Below are positions 29,416 to 38,781 of a stretch of DNA of 59,519 nucleotides, one piece after another. The stretch's first letter is position 1; each line of letters opens with the position of its first letter. The translations under genes were made by a program, and so were the position numbers. The notes under the pieces are model-generated. The model saw only the letters and a list, made by a program, of their open reading frames with translations, made no database searches and was not told the DNA's origin. The stretch comes from Colwellia sp. C2M11 (GTDB lineage: Bacteria; Pseudomonadota; Gammaproteobacteria; Enterobacterales; Alteromonadaceae). The stretch spans positions 40,500 to 100,018 of the forward strand of contig NZ_JAHKQD010000021.1 of the NCBI RefSeq assembly GCF_018860915.1. The letters are read 5' to 3'.

Positions 29416-32400
29416 ATGATAACGAATAAGGTAAAAACAAGTCGACTTCTCGGCTCTGGTACAATAAATTTAAGCTTGATAGCCCTCTGCGTTGCATCAA
29501 GCTTTGTCACCCACAGTGCGTTAAGTGCTGAAACATTATGGGCAGAAGACTTTAATGACATAGCATTAGACACTAAAGGTGCCATTTTTGATACGCTTAA
29601 TATGAATGATGTTACGCGCTGGTCAATCGATGTAAGTAATGCAGATTTAGCAGATGATAGTGACTGGTTTAAAGTCACCAATGGCAAACTTGAGGCTAGA
29701 GATGTTGACGGGACAGTAGACTGGTTATCAGAGCCTATTAATATTGAAGGCAAACGTGACATAAATATATCCGTATTGGCTGAAGAAGATGGAACGCTAG
29801 AATCAGCAGACTTTTTTGACCTTTCATACTCATTAGATAATGCTCCCTTTGTCAAAATAGAAAATTGGCAAGGCAATGGTGATGATAATCATACATTAAT
29901 TGACGACTTTACCTCAGCTGAAATTACACAAGCAATTCCTGAAGGCAGTACTCTACAATTAAAAGTATCTATGTCGAATAATTCTGCTGCTGAATACATC
30001 AGGTTAGATAATGTATTAGTTACCTCAGGGGTTGATGATGAAGCTAGCAACGATGACAACGATACTACTATCATTACGAACGCCTGCTTTAATTGTCCTG
30101 ACTTAAGCAAAATAGAAAATGCTGCAGATTTTGATGCTGCTACTTATTATGCGCCAGTTATCAGCGCAATAAATTCAGAACAAAGTGTTGATATTATTAG
30201 AACGAACATCAATGAAGTAATTTCAACCAACCACAAACAACTCACTTATTCAGAAGCATGGACAGCGTTGACAGTAACGGATGAAGATCCGTTAAATGCT
30301 GATAATGTTATTTTATTTTATCGTGGCATTTCAAAAGCAAAACATTCAAATGGTAGTGGCTCACAATCTACAAACCCTGATAACTGGAATCGCGAACATG
30401 TTTGGGCAAAAAGTCATGGCTTCCCAAGCTCTAGTGCACTTGCCTATTCAGATATTCATCATTTAAGACCTACTGATATATCGGTTAACGCATCAAGAGG
30501 TAATTTAGATTTTGATAATAGTGACTCTGCTTTAGCTGAATCACCAGAAAACCGTGTTGATGATGATTCTTTTGAACCAAGGGATGCAGTAAAAGGTGAT
30601 GTAGCTCGTATCGTTTTATATATGGATATGCGTTATGCAGGTTTAGACTCTATCACACCTGATTTACAAGTTAGCGAAACATTAACGACTACTGGTGAAC
30701 CAAAGTTAGGTAAATTATGCACTCTTTTATCATGGAGTGATGCCGATCCTGTTGATGAATTTGAAATTAACCGAAATAACAAAATTTATGAATTTCAAGG
30801 AAATCGTAACCCGTTTATCGACAACCCAGAATGGATTTCAATCATTTATGGTACATCATGCTCAGATGTTGAGCCGGTAGACCCTGTTGACCCTATTGAT
30901 CCAGTAGACCCAGTTGAGCCAACAGTGCCAACTAATAACCTCTTTTTCTCTGAATACGTAGAAGGCTCTAGCTTTAATAAAGCAGTTGAGATTTATAACC
31001 CAACTGATTCAACGATTTCGTTAACAGATTATCAATTCAAACTTTATTCAAATGGTAGTACAACAGCAACAAGTAGCTACACATTAACGGGTGAATTATT
31101 AGCAAAAGATGTGGTAGTACTGGGTTCTTCTCAAATCACTGATGATAGTGCTTTAGTACCTTACATTGATCATTTTGTTAGTGCTATTAATTTTAACGGT
31201 GACGACTACATCGAACTTGTTCATGGCAATAATATTATCGATACAGTTGGTATTTATGGTGTTAAAGAAAATTGGGGCAAAGATACTACCCTAGTACGCT
31301 CATCTTCTATAACATCTGGTGATACGGATCGCACAGATGAATTCGTAACAACGGCACAATGGGATGTACACGCTAAAGATACTTTTACAAATTTAGGCTC
31401 TCATTTATCTAATACTGGCCCAACAGATCCTACCGATCCGACAGATCCAACAGATCCAATTGAAGAACCTGTAATAGGAATGTGCGGAGATAACGCAGAT
31501 CTCATTAGTAGCATTCAAGGAACGAGTAGTGAATCTCCATTTACTGGCCAAATAAAAACTATTGAAGGTACTGTTACTTCGGTATTACAAGACTCTTCAG
31601 GTTACTTTGTTCAAGAAGAAGCAAGCGACAACGATAATGATCCTATGACTTCTGAAGCTATTTTTGTTTACTTTAACGGCATTAGTAACTTCCCAACAGT
31701 AGGTAATAAAGTAAGAGTTAATGGCAGTGTCACTGAAAGCTATGACCGTACGCAATTAACTGCAACATCTGACTTTATTGATTGTGGCGTAGGTGAACCT
31801 GTATTAACAACTTCAGTATCTTTACCAGTATCAGCCATTAGCTACTGGGAAACAGTAGAAGGCATGCTGGTTACCTTCCCTGAAACGCTAAAAGTAAGTG
31901 ATACATATTATTTAGGTAGATACGGTCAATTAACTTTGTCTAATGGACGCTTAATTATTCCTACCAACATCTATGATGCAGGAAGTGAGCAAGCTATCAA
32001 TTTAGCCGACAAGAATAGCCGAAACCGTATCACGTTAGATGATATCAATAATGCTCAAAACCCTGATAATGTACCATTTCCGGCACCTGGATTAACCTAT
32101 CAAAATACTTTACGTTTAGGTGATTCAGTTTCTGATTTAACCGGTATTATTGATTATAGTTTCAGTGAGTATCGTGTTTTACCTACAATTACACCACAGT
32201 TTATTAATAGTAATGCTAGAACATCACAACCTGAAATTGCAAATACTGGTACTTTAAAAGTAGCAAGTTTTAACGTGTTAAATTACTTTAATGGCGACGG
32301 TACTGGTGAGGGTTTCCCTACAGAACGAGGTGCTGATACTTTAGAAGAATTTGTTCGTCAAAGTAGCAAAATAGTCTCGGCGTTAGCTGATATTAATGCT

Positions 32401-33393
32401 GATATTGTAGGTCTAATGGAGATTGAGAATGATGGCTTTGAAAGTAATAGTGCTATTGCTGAGCTTGTACAACAGCTAAATAATCAATTAGGCGAAGGTA
32501 CATATAACTACGTTCGTATGAATCAAGCTGGTATTGGTGAAGATGCAATTACTGTAGGTTTAATTTATAAACCAGCAACGGTAGCATTAGTTGGTGATGC
32601 AATCACTACAGATGATAGCCCATTTGATTTCGGTAACCGTCAACCACTGGTACAAACTTTCAAAGAAATTTCAACTGATGAAGCCTTAACTATTGCGGTA
32701 AATCACTTTAAGTCAAAAGGCAGTTGTGGCAGTGCCTCAGGAAATAACCTTGATAACGGTGATGGTCAAGGCTGTTGGAATGAATTAAGAACACAAGCAG
32801 GTAGTGCCTTAGTAGACTGGTTAAGTACTAATCCAACGGGTTCAACAGATAATGACTTCCTTATTATCGGTGATTTAAATGCTTACGGTAAAGAAGATCC
32901 GATCAACGCGATAACCGCTAAAGGATACCAAAACCTAGTGGCTGAGCATATGGGATCTGCTGGATATTCTTATAGCTTTGGCGGAGAAATTGGCTACCTA
33001 GATCATGCTCTAGCAAGTAGCGAATTAGCAAGCCAAGTGGCTGACACTACTGTTTGGCATATCAATGCTGATGAGCCAGCAATTTTCGATTATAACACCG
33101 AATATAAATCATCTGAGCAACTATCAACATACTTCGCTGAAGATGCTTACCGCTCTTCAGATCATGATCCTGTTATTATTTCGCTTAATTTAACTAGTCA
33201 AGTTGAGTTAGCCGGTGATTTTGATGGCGATAATGACATCGATATCAATGATATCAATCAATTTTTGAGCATGATTAGAAGCGGTGCAGCAAGTAATATC
33301 CAGTATGACTTCAATAACGACAATGTTGTTAATAGTCTTGATGTAAGAGCACTTATGTCTTTATGTACACGTTCACGCTGCGCTGCAGAATAA
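29416..33393 (+). CDS. exeM: Secreted dual nuclease: endonuclease I + LTD + ExeM-type EEP domain + dockerin
   Basis: A 1325-residue extracellular protein. In order: signal peptide (to about 39, ALSAE); beta-sandwich domain (40-205); EndA/endonuclease I domain (about 225-480) with the His-Me finger REHVWAKSHG at 326 and DIHHLRP at 346; linker of Pro-Val-Asp-Pro repeats (about 485-500); lamin-tail domain (505-645); Thr-Asp-Pro linker (669-682); OB-fold (690-850); ExeM/NucH-type endonuclease/phosphatase domain (about 946-1250, from KVASFNVLNYF to SSDHDPV); and two dockerin type I repeats (1264-1320, DFDGDNDIDINDINQFL and YDFNNDNVVNSLDVRALM). It should degrade extracellular DNA. ExeM homologues usually lack the EndA part. 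Confidence 0.92.
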   Translation: MITNKVKTSRLLGSGTINLSLIALCVASSFVTHSALSAETLWAEDFNDIALDTKGAIFDTLNMNDVTRWSIDVSNADLADDSDWFKVTNGKLEARDVDGTVDWLSEPINIEGKRDINISVLAEEDGTLESADFFDLSYSLDNAPFVKIENWQGNGDDNHTLIDDFTSAEITQAIPEGSTLQLKVSMSNNSAAEYIRLDNVLVTSGVDDEASNDDNDTTIITNACFNCPDLSKIENAADFDAATYYAPVISAINSEQSVDIIRTNINEVISTNHKQLTYSEAWTALTVTDEDPLNADNVILFYRGISKAKHSNGSGSQSTNPDNWNREHVWAKSHGFPSSSALAYSDIHHLRPTDISVNASRGNLDFDNSDSALAESPENRVDDDSFEPRDAVKGDVARIVLYMDMRYAGLDSITPDLQVSETLTTTGEPKLGKLCTLLSWSDADPVDEFEINRNNKIYEFQGNRNPFIDNPEWISIIYGTSCSDVEPVDPVDPIDPVDPVEPTVPTNNLFFSEYVEGSSFNKAVEIYNPTDSTISLTDYQFKLYSNGSTTATSSYTLTGELLAKDVVVLGSSQITDDSALVPYIDHFVSAINFNGDDYIELVHGNNIIDTVGIYGVKENWGKDTTLVRSSSITSGDTDRTDEFVTTAQWDVHAKDTFTNLGSHLSNTGPTDPTDPTDPTDPIEEPVIGMCGDNADLISSIQGTSSESPFTGQIKTIEGTVTSVLQDSSGYFVQEEASDNDNDPMTSEAIFVYFNGISNFPTVGNKVRVNGSVTESYDRTQLTATSDFIDCGVGEPVLTTSVSLPVSAISYWETVEGMLVTFPETLKVSDTYYLGRYGQLTLSNGRLIIPTNIYDAGSEQAINLADKNSRNRITLDDINNAQNPDNVPFPAPGLTYQNTLRLGDSVSDLTGIIDYSFSEYRVLPTITPQFINSNARTSQPEIANTGTLKVASFNVLNYFNGDGTGEGFPTERGADTLEEFVRQSSKIVSALADINADIVGLMEIENDGFESNSAIAELVQQLNNQLGEGTYNYVRMNQAGIGEDAITVGLIYKPATVALVGDAITTDDSPFDFGNRQPLVQTFKEISTDEALTIAVNHFKSKGSCGSASGNNLDNGDGQGCWNELRTQAGSALVDWLSTNPTGSTDNDFLIIGDLNAYGKEDPINAITAKGYQNLVAEHMGSAGYSYSFGGEIGYLDHALASSELASQVADTTVWHINADEPAIFDYNTEYKSSEQLSTYFAEDAYRSSDHDPVIISLNLTSQVELAGDFDGDNDIDINDINQFLSMIRSGAASNIQYDFNNDNVVNSLDVRALMSLCTRSRCAAE

Positions 33394-33429
33394 CAATTAA
33401 CTTAATTAAAAAATATACAGGAAATTATC

Positions 33430-34041
33430 ATGAAAAAAACAATACTATTACTAACCATGCTTTTCGTTTCGTTAAGTAGTAAAGCAACCTTACTAACCAT
33501 CGACTTAAACCAAGATAGCTATCAAGTGGGTGACACATTAACGGCCGACTTTATCTTTACTGATATTGAAGACGATTCTTTAGGCTTTCAAAAGTTACTC
33601 GCATCATTTGAATTTTCGTTCGCTTGGAGTAACGATTTAATTGAGTATTCTTCAACCAGTTTTGGCAATTTACTTGATGTTGACCCATCTTTTGCTTCTT
33701 TTCAAACCATTGATACAGAAACAAATAGCTTAACGATTAACGAATTAAGTTTCGCTCAATCAATCGACCTTTTTACAGCGCAAGACGGTTTAAGCAGCTT
33801 TGTATTAGCTAGCATCAACTTTAATGTATTAAGTAATGGTGAAGGTGAGTTTATTTTATCAAACATATTATTTGGTGATGCTTTTGGCAATAATTTTACC
33901 AATATAGCGAATGATATTGACGATAACTATAAGCCTTATGTGATTACAGCAACTAAACCTGTTGACGTGCCAGAGCCAGCATCAATTCTGCTTCTTCTAA
34001 TGGCGCTAATGTTAATAATGAAGCAAAGAAAAGTTAACTAA
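33430..34041 (+). CDS. PEP-CTERM protein with cohesin-like domain
   Basis: A 203-residue exported protein. It has a signal peptide (LLLTMLFVSLSSKA), a body of about 150 residues, and a PEP-CTERM sorting tail (VPEPASILLLLMALMLIMKQRK), which would be processed by an exosortase. The body follows the cohesin pattern: VGDTLTADFIF, FEFSFAWSNDLIEYSS, then FVLASINFNVLS and a last strand after FGDAFGN. It follows the dockerin-bearing nuclease by 36 bases with its own GGAA ribosome site, so the two are probably co-transcribed. PEP-CTERM assignment is firm; cohesin is pattern-based. Confidence 0.82.
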   Translation: MKKTILLLTMLFVSLSSKATLLTIDLNQDSYQVGDTLTADFIFTDIEDDSLGFQKLLASFEFSFAWSNDLIEYSSTSFGNLLDVDPSFASFQTIDTETNSLTINELSFAQSIDLFTAQDGLSSFVLASINFNVLSNGEGEFILSNILFGDAFGNNFTNIANDIDDNYKPYVITATKPVDVPEPASILLLLMALMLIMKQRKVN

Positions 34042-34062
34042 TTTAGCATTCATCTATATTAG

Positions 34063-34098
34063 TTAAAGCCCTTATCTTGGTGATAAGGGCTTTTTTTT
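34063..34098 (+). terminator. Rho-independent terminator after the nuclease/PEP-CTERM pair
   Basis: The stem GCCCTTATC with its complement GATAAGGGC is closed by a short loop and followed by eight T. It ends the exeM operon. Confidence 0.94.
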
Positions 34099-34347
34099 GA
34101 TTATTTTTCGTGTATTGAAGTATACGTTATACCAGTTTCATTAATTAGGTGAACAATTTTATACGTAAAAAAATTGCCAAATATAAGGCCTTTATTTCAA
34201 TAACTAGTTGTTCTAATTATTAAATAAATAAATAACGATTTCGTTGGTGATTTTAACAAGCAGAAATGATCACATAGTTAGTAAGATCGGTATTAATAAT
34301 TTCCAAGTGAAATAAGTTTGAGAGTTAGCCAATAGCGCTAGTCAAAA
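34099..34347. other. Intergenic region with 3' hairpin of the response-regulator gene
   Basis: No gene is seen. At 34335-34356 a perfect 9-base-pair stem (AGCGCTAGT/ACTAGCGCT, loop CAAA) straddles the stop codon of the converging response-regulator gene. It lacks a T-run, so it is either a weak terminator or a 3'-end protector. Confidence 0.5.
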
Positions 34348-35019
34348 CTAGCGCTTTAAATATTGATTGAAGTCGATATCACTACAACCAAGCACCACTT
34401 TTACTCGGTTAGAGGCACCTAACTTCTTAAGAATAGATGAAACATGCGATTTCACCGTTGTTTCTGAAATATGTAGATTGAACGCAATTTGTTTATTCGC
34501 TTCACCTTTCGTTAAATGCTTTAACACGATTAATTCTCGGCGAGTGAGTAAAGAGATATTTTCAGGTAAAACTTTATATTCTTTTGCAGTGGCAGTTGTC
34601 GTGGTGGTGGTGGTAGCTTCTGAGCGCATAATGTCTGAAGGTAAATAAACATTACCTTGAAAAACACTCTCTATCGCTTCACCAATAACATCTTTTGACG
34701 ATGATTTAGAAATAAACCCCACGGCGCCATATGATAGGGTTTGCAAAACCTTTTGTTTTTCTTGTTCTGCTGAAACAATAACAACAGGCGTTGTCGGACA
34801 TTGATTACGTAAATCTAATAAACCATTAAGGCCAGACATACCAGGCATATTTAAATCTAAAAGTATTAAATCTATTTCATCATTATCTTTAACAAAAGCA
34901 AGTGTAGAGTCTATATCTTCAGTTTCATAAGTCGTTGACCCAGGAAATTTCATGCCAATAATATTAACAATGGCATCTCTAAATAGCGGATGATCATCTG
35001 CAACCAAGATTTTATACAT
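34348..35019 (-). CDS. NarL/LuxR-family response regulator
   Basis: A 223-residue two-component regulator. The receiver domain (1-120) has the acidic pair DD at 8-9 and phospho-acceptor Asp55 (LILLDLNMPGMSG). The C-terminal LuxR-type helix-turn-helix is at about 155-215 (LTRRELIVLKHLTKGEANKQIA, TTVKSHVSSILKKLG). They are joined by an unusual seven-Thr run from an ACC/ACA repeat. No kinase adjoins it. It is at the edge of the alcohol-oxidation island, where related AgmR/ErbR-type regulators control PQQ dehydrogenases, so it may act with the NahK-like kinase at 56861; that is inference. Confidence 0.88.
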   Translation of the reverse strand: MYKILVADDHPLFRDAIVNIIGMKFPGSTTYETEDIDSTLAFVKDNDEIDLILLDLNMPGMSGLNGLLDLRNQCPTTPVVIVSAEQEKQKVLQTLSYGAVGFISKSSSKDVIGEAIESVFQGNVYLPSDIMRSEATTTTTTTATAKEYKVLPENISLLTRRELIVLKHLTKGEANKQIAFNLHISETTVKSHVSSILKKLGASNRVKVVLGCSDIDFNQYLKR

Positions 35020-35215
35020 AAAGCAAAATACCGTAAAATGAGTAAGCTACTAGACTCTAGCAGGTTATTATCAACTAGTTAACCCTCCTAAAGTTGTAGA
35101 AAACTCATCTTTTAGATATAAAGTAATAATTTAATCGCTATATTCGTTTAAAATATTATCTCTTTGATTTTTAAGGAGCAGAATATTTTTCTACTCCTTA
35201 AGCTAGATTACGACA

Positions 35216-36397
35216 TTAAAAAGTCACCACAGCACCAATTGAGAAAGTGTTGTTGTCTTCAGCTATTAAAGAATCTGTGGCATCTGCTTCAGTATTATTA
35301 TATTCAACTACGGCAGTCAAGCCTGGAAGAATTGTTCGAAAGTAAGCAATACCAGTATTACTGTGTGTCGCATCACCTACAATACCAACAGTTTCAACAT
35401 TACCACTATTACTGGTTTCTGATTCACCATAAGTTAAGACTATACGGTTATCATTTAGGGTATAAGCGGCCTGAATTAGATAGCCTTCAGTTTCAACTGT
35501 GTCTGGTCCAACGATTTGATCTAAACCTGCAACATGACCTAACCCTTCAGCACTATAACCGGAAGCGGTTAGTGATAAACCTGAAATTTTGTAATTAATA
35601 CCATAACCAATGCCGGTCTGATCATGTTCAACATCATTAATTTCACTTGACTGAGTAACCCCACTAACCCAAGCTTTTAATGAAGAATCATTATTAAAAT
35701 TAGTACTATACATTAATTCAGCTTCAAAACGAGGTAGATCTTCGGAAGAGTCTGCACCAAGTTTATTAGGGTCCATAATGGCAACCGCTAATTGAAAACC
35801 GTTTAAATCAGGCGTTCTATAAGTAATTTGTGATTTAGGCATTGGATAAGTATAACCTGTTGCGATATTACCAAAAGAAACATTGTTACCATCAGCTAAG
35901 CCAAAAAAGTCAGATGTTTGACCAAAACCAAGTAAAAGTTCATCGCCAAGAATGTTAGCACGATTATATAAACCAAAATCTTTACCAATTAATACTTCCC
36001 CGAAATCGCCGCTAATAGTGGCATAAAACTGACGAACGTCGATTAATGAACCAGTACCCAAATCAGCAGGTGATTCATCACGTACATTGTCTGTATCACT
36101 TAGAGAAACCCAAAATGAAGAACGCATAGCGATTTTTACATCATCAAGTTGTTTAGCGATATTAAAACCGATATTACTTGGCAAAAAACCAGTACGAACT
36201 CGTGATTGTGTGCGATCTGTTTCTACCCCAGTAGCATCAGTTTTATCAATTGAGCTATTAGAGTAAAATACATTAACTAACCCGTCAGTGCTGAAGGTTA
36301 TCCCGTCATTATTGTATATTTCAACGGCGGCATTTGAGTTAAATGCTGCCATAGCTAATGTCGCAGTGATTAAGCTAGTTTTGAATCGTTTAGTCAT
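35216..36397 (-). CDS. Outer-membrane porin
   Basis: A general trimeric-porin-like protein, 393 residues from the chosen start. It has a signal peptide (KTSLITATLAMAAFNSNA), then VEIYNNDGITFSTDGLVNVFY and alternating strands, ending with the terminal Phe of a barrel (FSIGAVVTF). The start at 36397 (MTKRFK) is favoured because AAGGA lies 9 bases upstream; ATGs at 36403 and 36433 are further options. Upstream are two ACTAAAGCACT direct repeats (36488-36525) like the element found elsewhere in the island. Its solute is unknown, perhaps alcohols or small organic acids. Confidence 0.88.
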   Translation of the reverse strand: MTKRFKTSLITATLAMAAFNSNAAVEIYNNDGITFSTDGLVNVFYSNSSIDKTDATGVETDRTQSRVRTGFLPSNIGFNIAKQLDDVKIAMRSSFWVSLSDTDNVRDESPADLGTGSLIDVRQFYATISGDFGEVLIGKDFGLYNRANILGDELLLGFGQTSDFFGLADGNNVSFGNIATGYTYPMPKSQITYRTPDLNGFQLAVAIMDPNKLGADSSEDLPRFEAELMYSTNFNNDSSLKAWVSGVTQSSEINDVEHDQTGIGYGINYKISGLSLTASGYSAEGLGHVAGLDQIVGPDTVETEGYLIQAAYTLNDNRIVLTYGESETSNSGNVETVGIVGDATHSNTGIAYFRTILPGLTAVVEYNNTEADATDSLIAEDNNTFSIGAVVTF

Positions 36398-36487
36398 TTT
36401 CATGCTTCCTTTTTTATCGTTATTAGAGTTCAATCATCATAAAAATAACTTTAAGCGAATAGAATGAGTCAACTTATCGAAATTAAC

Positions 36488-36525
36488 AGTGCTTTAGTCG
36501 TAAGTAAGAGTCTTAGTGCTTTAGT
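36488..36525 (-). promoter_or_regulatory. Two direct repeats in the porin upstream region
   Basis: ACTAAAGCACT occurs twice on the minus strand (36488-36498 and 36515-36525), 27 bases apart and 90-130 bases before the porin start. The core ACTAAAG is shared with sites elsewhere in the island. Possible regulator-binding site. Confidence 0.5.
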
Positions 36526-36631
36526 AGGAGTACGGATGAAAAGGTAGGAAGTAATTTAATTAGCCTGCGGTAATATAAATAAATAGCCTAATATTACAGA
36601 TAATTAACGCTACTTTACTATTTAAATATAC

Positions 36632-37963
36632 TTATGGGTGCTTTTTGACATAACGAATGGCAAGTCGAACAAATAACCAAGTTATCAGTAAAAAAATAGG
36701 AACTGAGAAGCCTTTGACAAGTGTTTTATTAACTTCAAAACCTGAAAAAGTCACGGCATTAAGCACATAATCTAACAAGCCCATCAAATAAAAAGCCATT
36801 GCAGCAACAGAAACACCTTCAACCATTTGTTGTAAACGAAGCTGTACTTTGCCACGTTGATTAATCGCAGATAATAATTGTTGATTTTGTTGCTCAATTG
36901 TTAAATCAACCCGAGTCCTTAACAAGCTACTCGCTCGAGCAATTCGGCGAGTTAGTCCATCTAAACGAACAGATAATGCCTGACAAGTACGAATTCCAGG
37001 ACTCAAGCGTCGAGTAACAAATTCGTTTATCCGTTCAAAACCTTCAATGTCCGTTTCTTTGAGCTGTTCAAGTCGAGAGCACACTAATTCATAGTAAGCA
37101 TTCGTCGCACTAAAACGATAACTAATATCCGCTATCAGTTGCTCGGTATTTCCTGCTAAATCTGACAATTTATCTAGCATTTGACTATCATTTTTTTCGC
37201 CCACACCTGCCATTTCTTGATTTATATCGACTAAATCATTTTCCATTTGAGCTACTTTAGGCGACAAAGAGCGAGCTATAGGTAAACTCAATAACGCCAT
37301 GACTTGATAGGTTTGTATTTCTAGCATGCGTTGTATAAGCCTACCCGCTTGATAACTATTGAGTAAGTTACTTTGAATGATAATACGGTCAAAACCATCA
37401 CTATGTACCCTAAAAGAAGCATAAACATTTGCTCGATGGTCAGCAACACTACTCCCCAATATTTGATGTCCTTCAAAAGCGCAGTGTAGTACTTCTTCCG
37501 ATATTTCATCCTGATGAATGACTAAGTTAACCGCACTCACTAACTCACCAACAATATTATCAAACCACTCTTGTGGCACAAACTCTGTTGCATAACCATC
37601 AAATAGGTATTGCCCTACCCCTTTACGAATAAAACTATAACTTGAAAACTCTAAATGACGTTCCCAACGTAATTCAAAACCGCCAAAATCTTGATAATAA
37701 CAACTTGCATCACGGCTAGGAGGGTTAACATTATAGCGTTGGCATAAAGAATAAATTTGTTGATATTCTTGTTCTTGATCCTTTGCTGTTAAACGTACAG
37801 CCATATGTGTTATCGATGATGGCACAGTAACTTGTGGTGATGGCCTATTATGTAACTCTTGTGAGACTTGTTGTCGTAGAGGAGAAACCACAATGCTTGC
37901 GCGTGTTGAATTACAATGATTAACCCTTGCTTTTTTCTGTGCCGTATACAAAGTAGATGTCAT
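36632..37963 (-). CDS. DUF3422 family membrane protein
   Basis: A 443-residue protein of the DUF3422 family: the N-terminal LHNRPSP motif (about 37-43), RWERHLEFSSYSF, a long helical middle, and two C-terminal membrane helices (about 385-405 and 418-435). It begins 17 bases after the ATPase gene of the TauABC-like transporter, so it probably belongs to that operon. The family has no known function; linkage to PQQ-alcohol regions is my impression from related genomes. Confidence 0.85.
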   Translation of the reverse strand: MTSTLYTAQKKARVNHCNSTRASIVVSPLRQQVSQELHNRPSPQVTVPSSITHMAVRLTAKDQEQEYQQIYSLCQRYNVNPPSRDASCYYQDFGGFELRWERHLEFSSYSFIRKGVGQYLFDGYATEFVPQEWFDNIVGELVSAVNLVIHQDEISEEVLHCAFEGHQILGSSVADHRANVYASFRVHSDGFDRIIIQSNLLNSYQAGRLIQRMLEIQTYQVMALLSLPIARSLSPKVAQMENDLVDINQEMAGVGEKNDSQMLDKLSDLAGNTEQLIADISYRFSATNAYYELVCSRLEQLKETDIEGFERINEFVTRRLSPGIRTCQALSVRLDGLTRRIARASSLLRTRVDLTIEQQNQQLLSAINQRGKVQLRLQQMVEGVSVAAMAFYLMGLLDYVLNAVTFSGFEVNKTLVKGFSVPIFLLITWLFVRLAIRYVKKHP

Positions 37964-37980
37964 TTAGTCATTCCTAAAAA

Positions 37981-38781
37981 TCAGTCAATTTTACCCGCTA
38001 GTAAAAGGGGAAATTGCCTCGTAAGTTTTGCTTGAAACTCTAATTCAGCAATGCCAGACTCTGTACGAGGTTTAGGAAAATTAATGATAGACTCATGGAT
38101 AATAGTACAAGGGGAATCGCTTAAGAAAATAATACGATCTGCTAGATAAATAGCTTCTTGTAAATCATGAGTAACAAACACAACCGTAGTCTTTTTTTCT
38201 CGACATAAATCAAGTAGTAGCTTTCGTAATCGCCCTGCAGTAGGTGCATCAAGAGAGTTAAATGGCTCATCTAACAACAGTAATTGCGGGTTGATCGCAA
38301 AAGCACGTGCAATACTCACCCGTCGCTGCATTCCACCAGACAGTTGGCTAGGAAAGTAATCACCTTTTTGTGCTAAACCAACTTCTGCTAATAACCCTTC
38401 AATTTTGTTGAACTGTGTAGGATCTAATACCAATTCAATATTTTCTCTCACGGTCAGCCATGGCATTAACCTTGGTTGTTGAAAGATATATCCAATACGA
38501 TTAGCCTGTTCATTTTCTAAGTATTCGCTTTTTGAGCAATCACTTGCTAAGTCATTTTTCTTAAAACGATTACCACTTGAATTGCTGCTGTAAGAAATAT
38601 GCTGGCCCACGCATGATTCAAGGCCGCTAATCATATTTAATAACGTAGTTTTTCCACAGCCTGAAGGACCGATAATAGCAAGAAATTCGCCAGAATTGAC
38701 CTTAAAATCCAACTGCGACAATACCGCAGTTTCGCTATTTTCATAATACTTATCTTTAATAGCAACATTGAGTTCAATCAA
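37981..38781 (-). CDS. ABC transporter ATPase (TauB/SsuB type)
   Basis: ATP-binding subunit, 266 residues from the chosen start. It has Walker A GPSGCGKTT, signature LSGGMQRR and Walker B LLLLDEPFNSLD, then VTHDLQEA. I choose the TTG at 38781: GAGG lies 8 bases upstream and the codon overlaps the permease stop (TTGATTGA). The ATG at 38835 would add 18 residues read from inside the permease gene. The substrate is unknown. A polar insert after Walker A (about residues 55-75 of this start) is atypical. Confidence 0.88.
   Translation of the reverse strand: MIELNVAIKDKYYENSETAVLSQLDFKVNSGEFLAIIGPSGCGKTTLLNMISGLESCVGQHISYSSNSSGNRFKKNDLASDCSKSEYLENEQANRIGYIFQQPRLMPWLTVRENIELVLDPTQFNKIEGLLAEVGLAQKGDYFPSQLSGGMQRRVSIARAFAINPQLLLLDEPFNSLDAPTAGRLRKLLLDLCREKKTTVVFVTHDLQEAIYLADRIIFLSDSPCTIIHESIINFPKPRTESGIAELEFQAKLTRQFPLLLAGKID

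Noticed and set aside
29412..29876. A 154-codon frame antisense to the start of the nuclease gene
   Set aside because: It mirrors the signal peptide and first domain of exeM; composition is low-complexity and there is no independent support.
35164..35598. A 144-codon plus-strand frame rich in Tyr, Leu and Gln
   Set aside because: It is the shadow of the porin 3' half; the residue bias is an artefact of reading beta-barrel codons in reverse.
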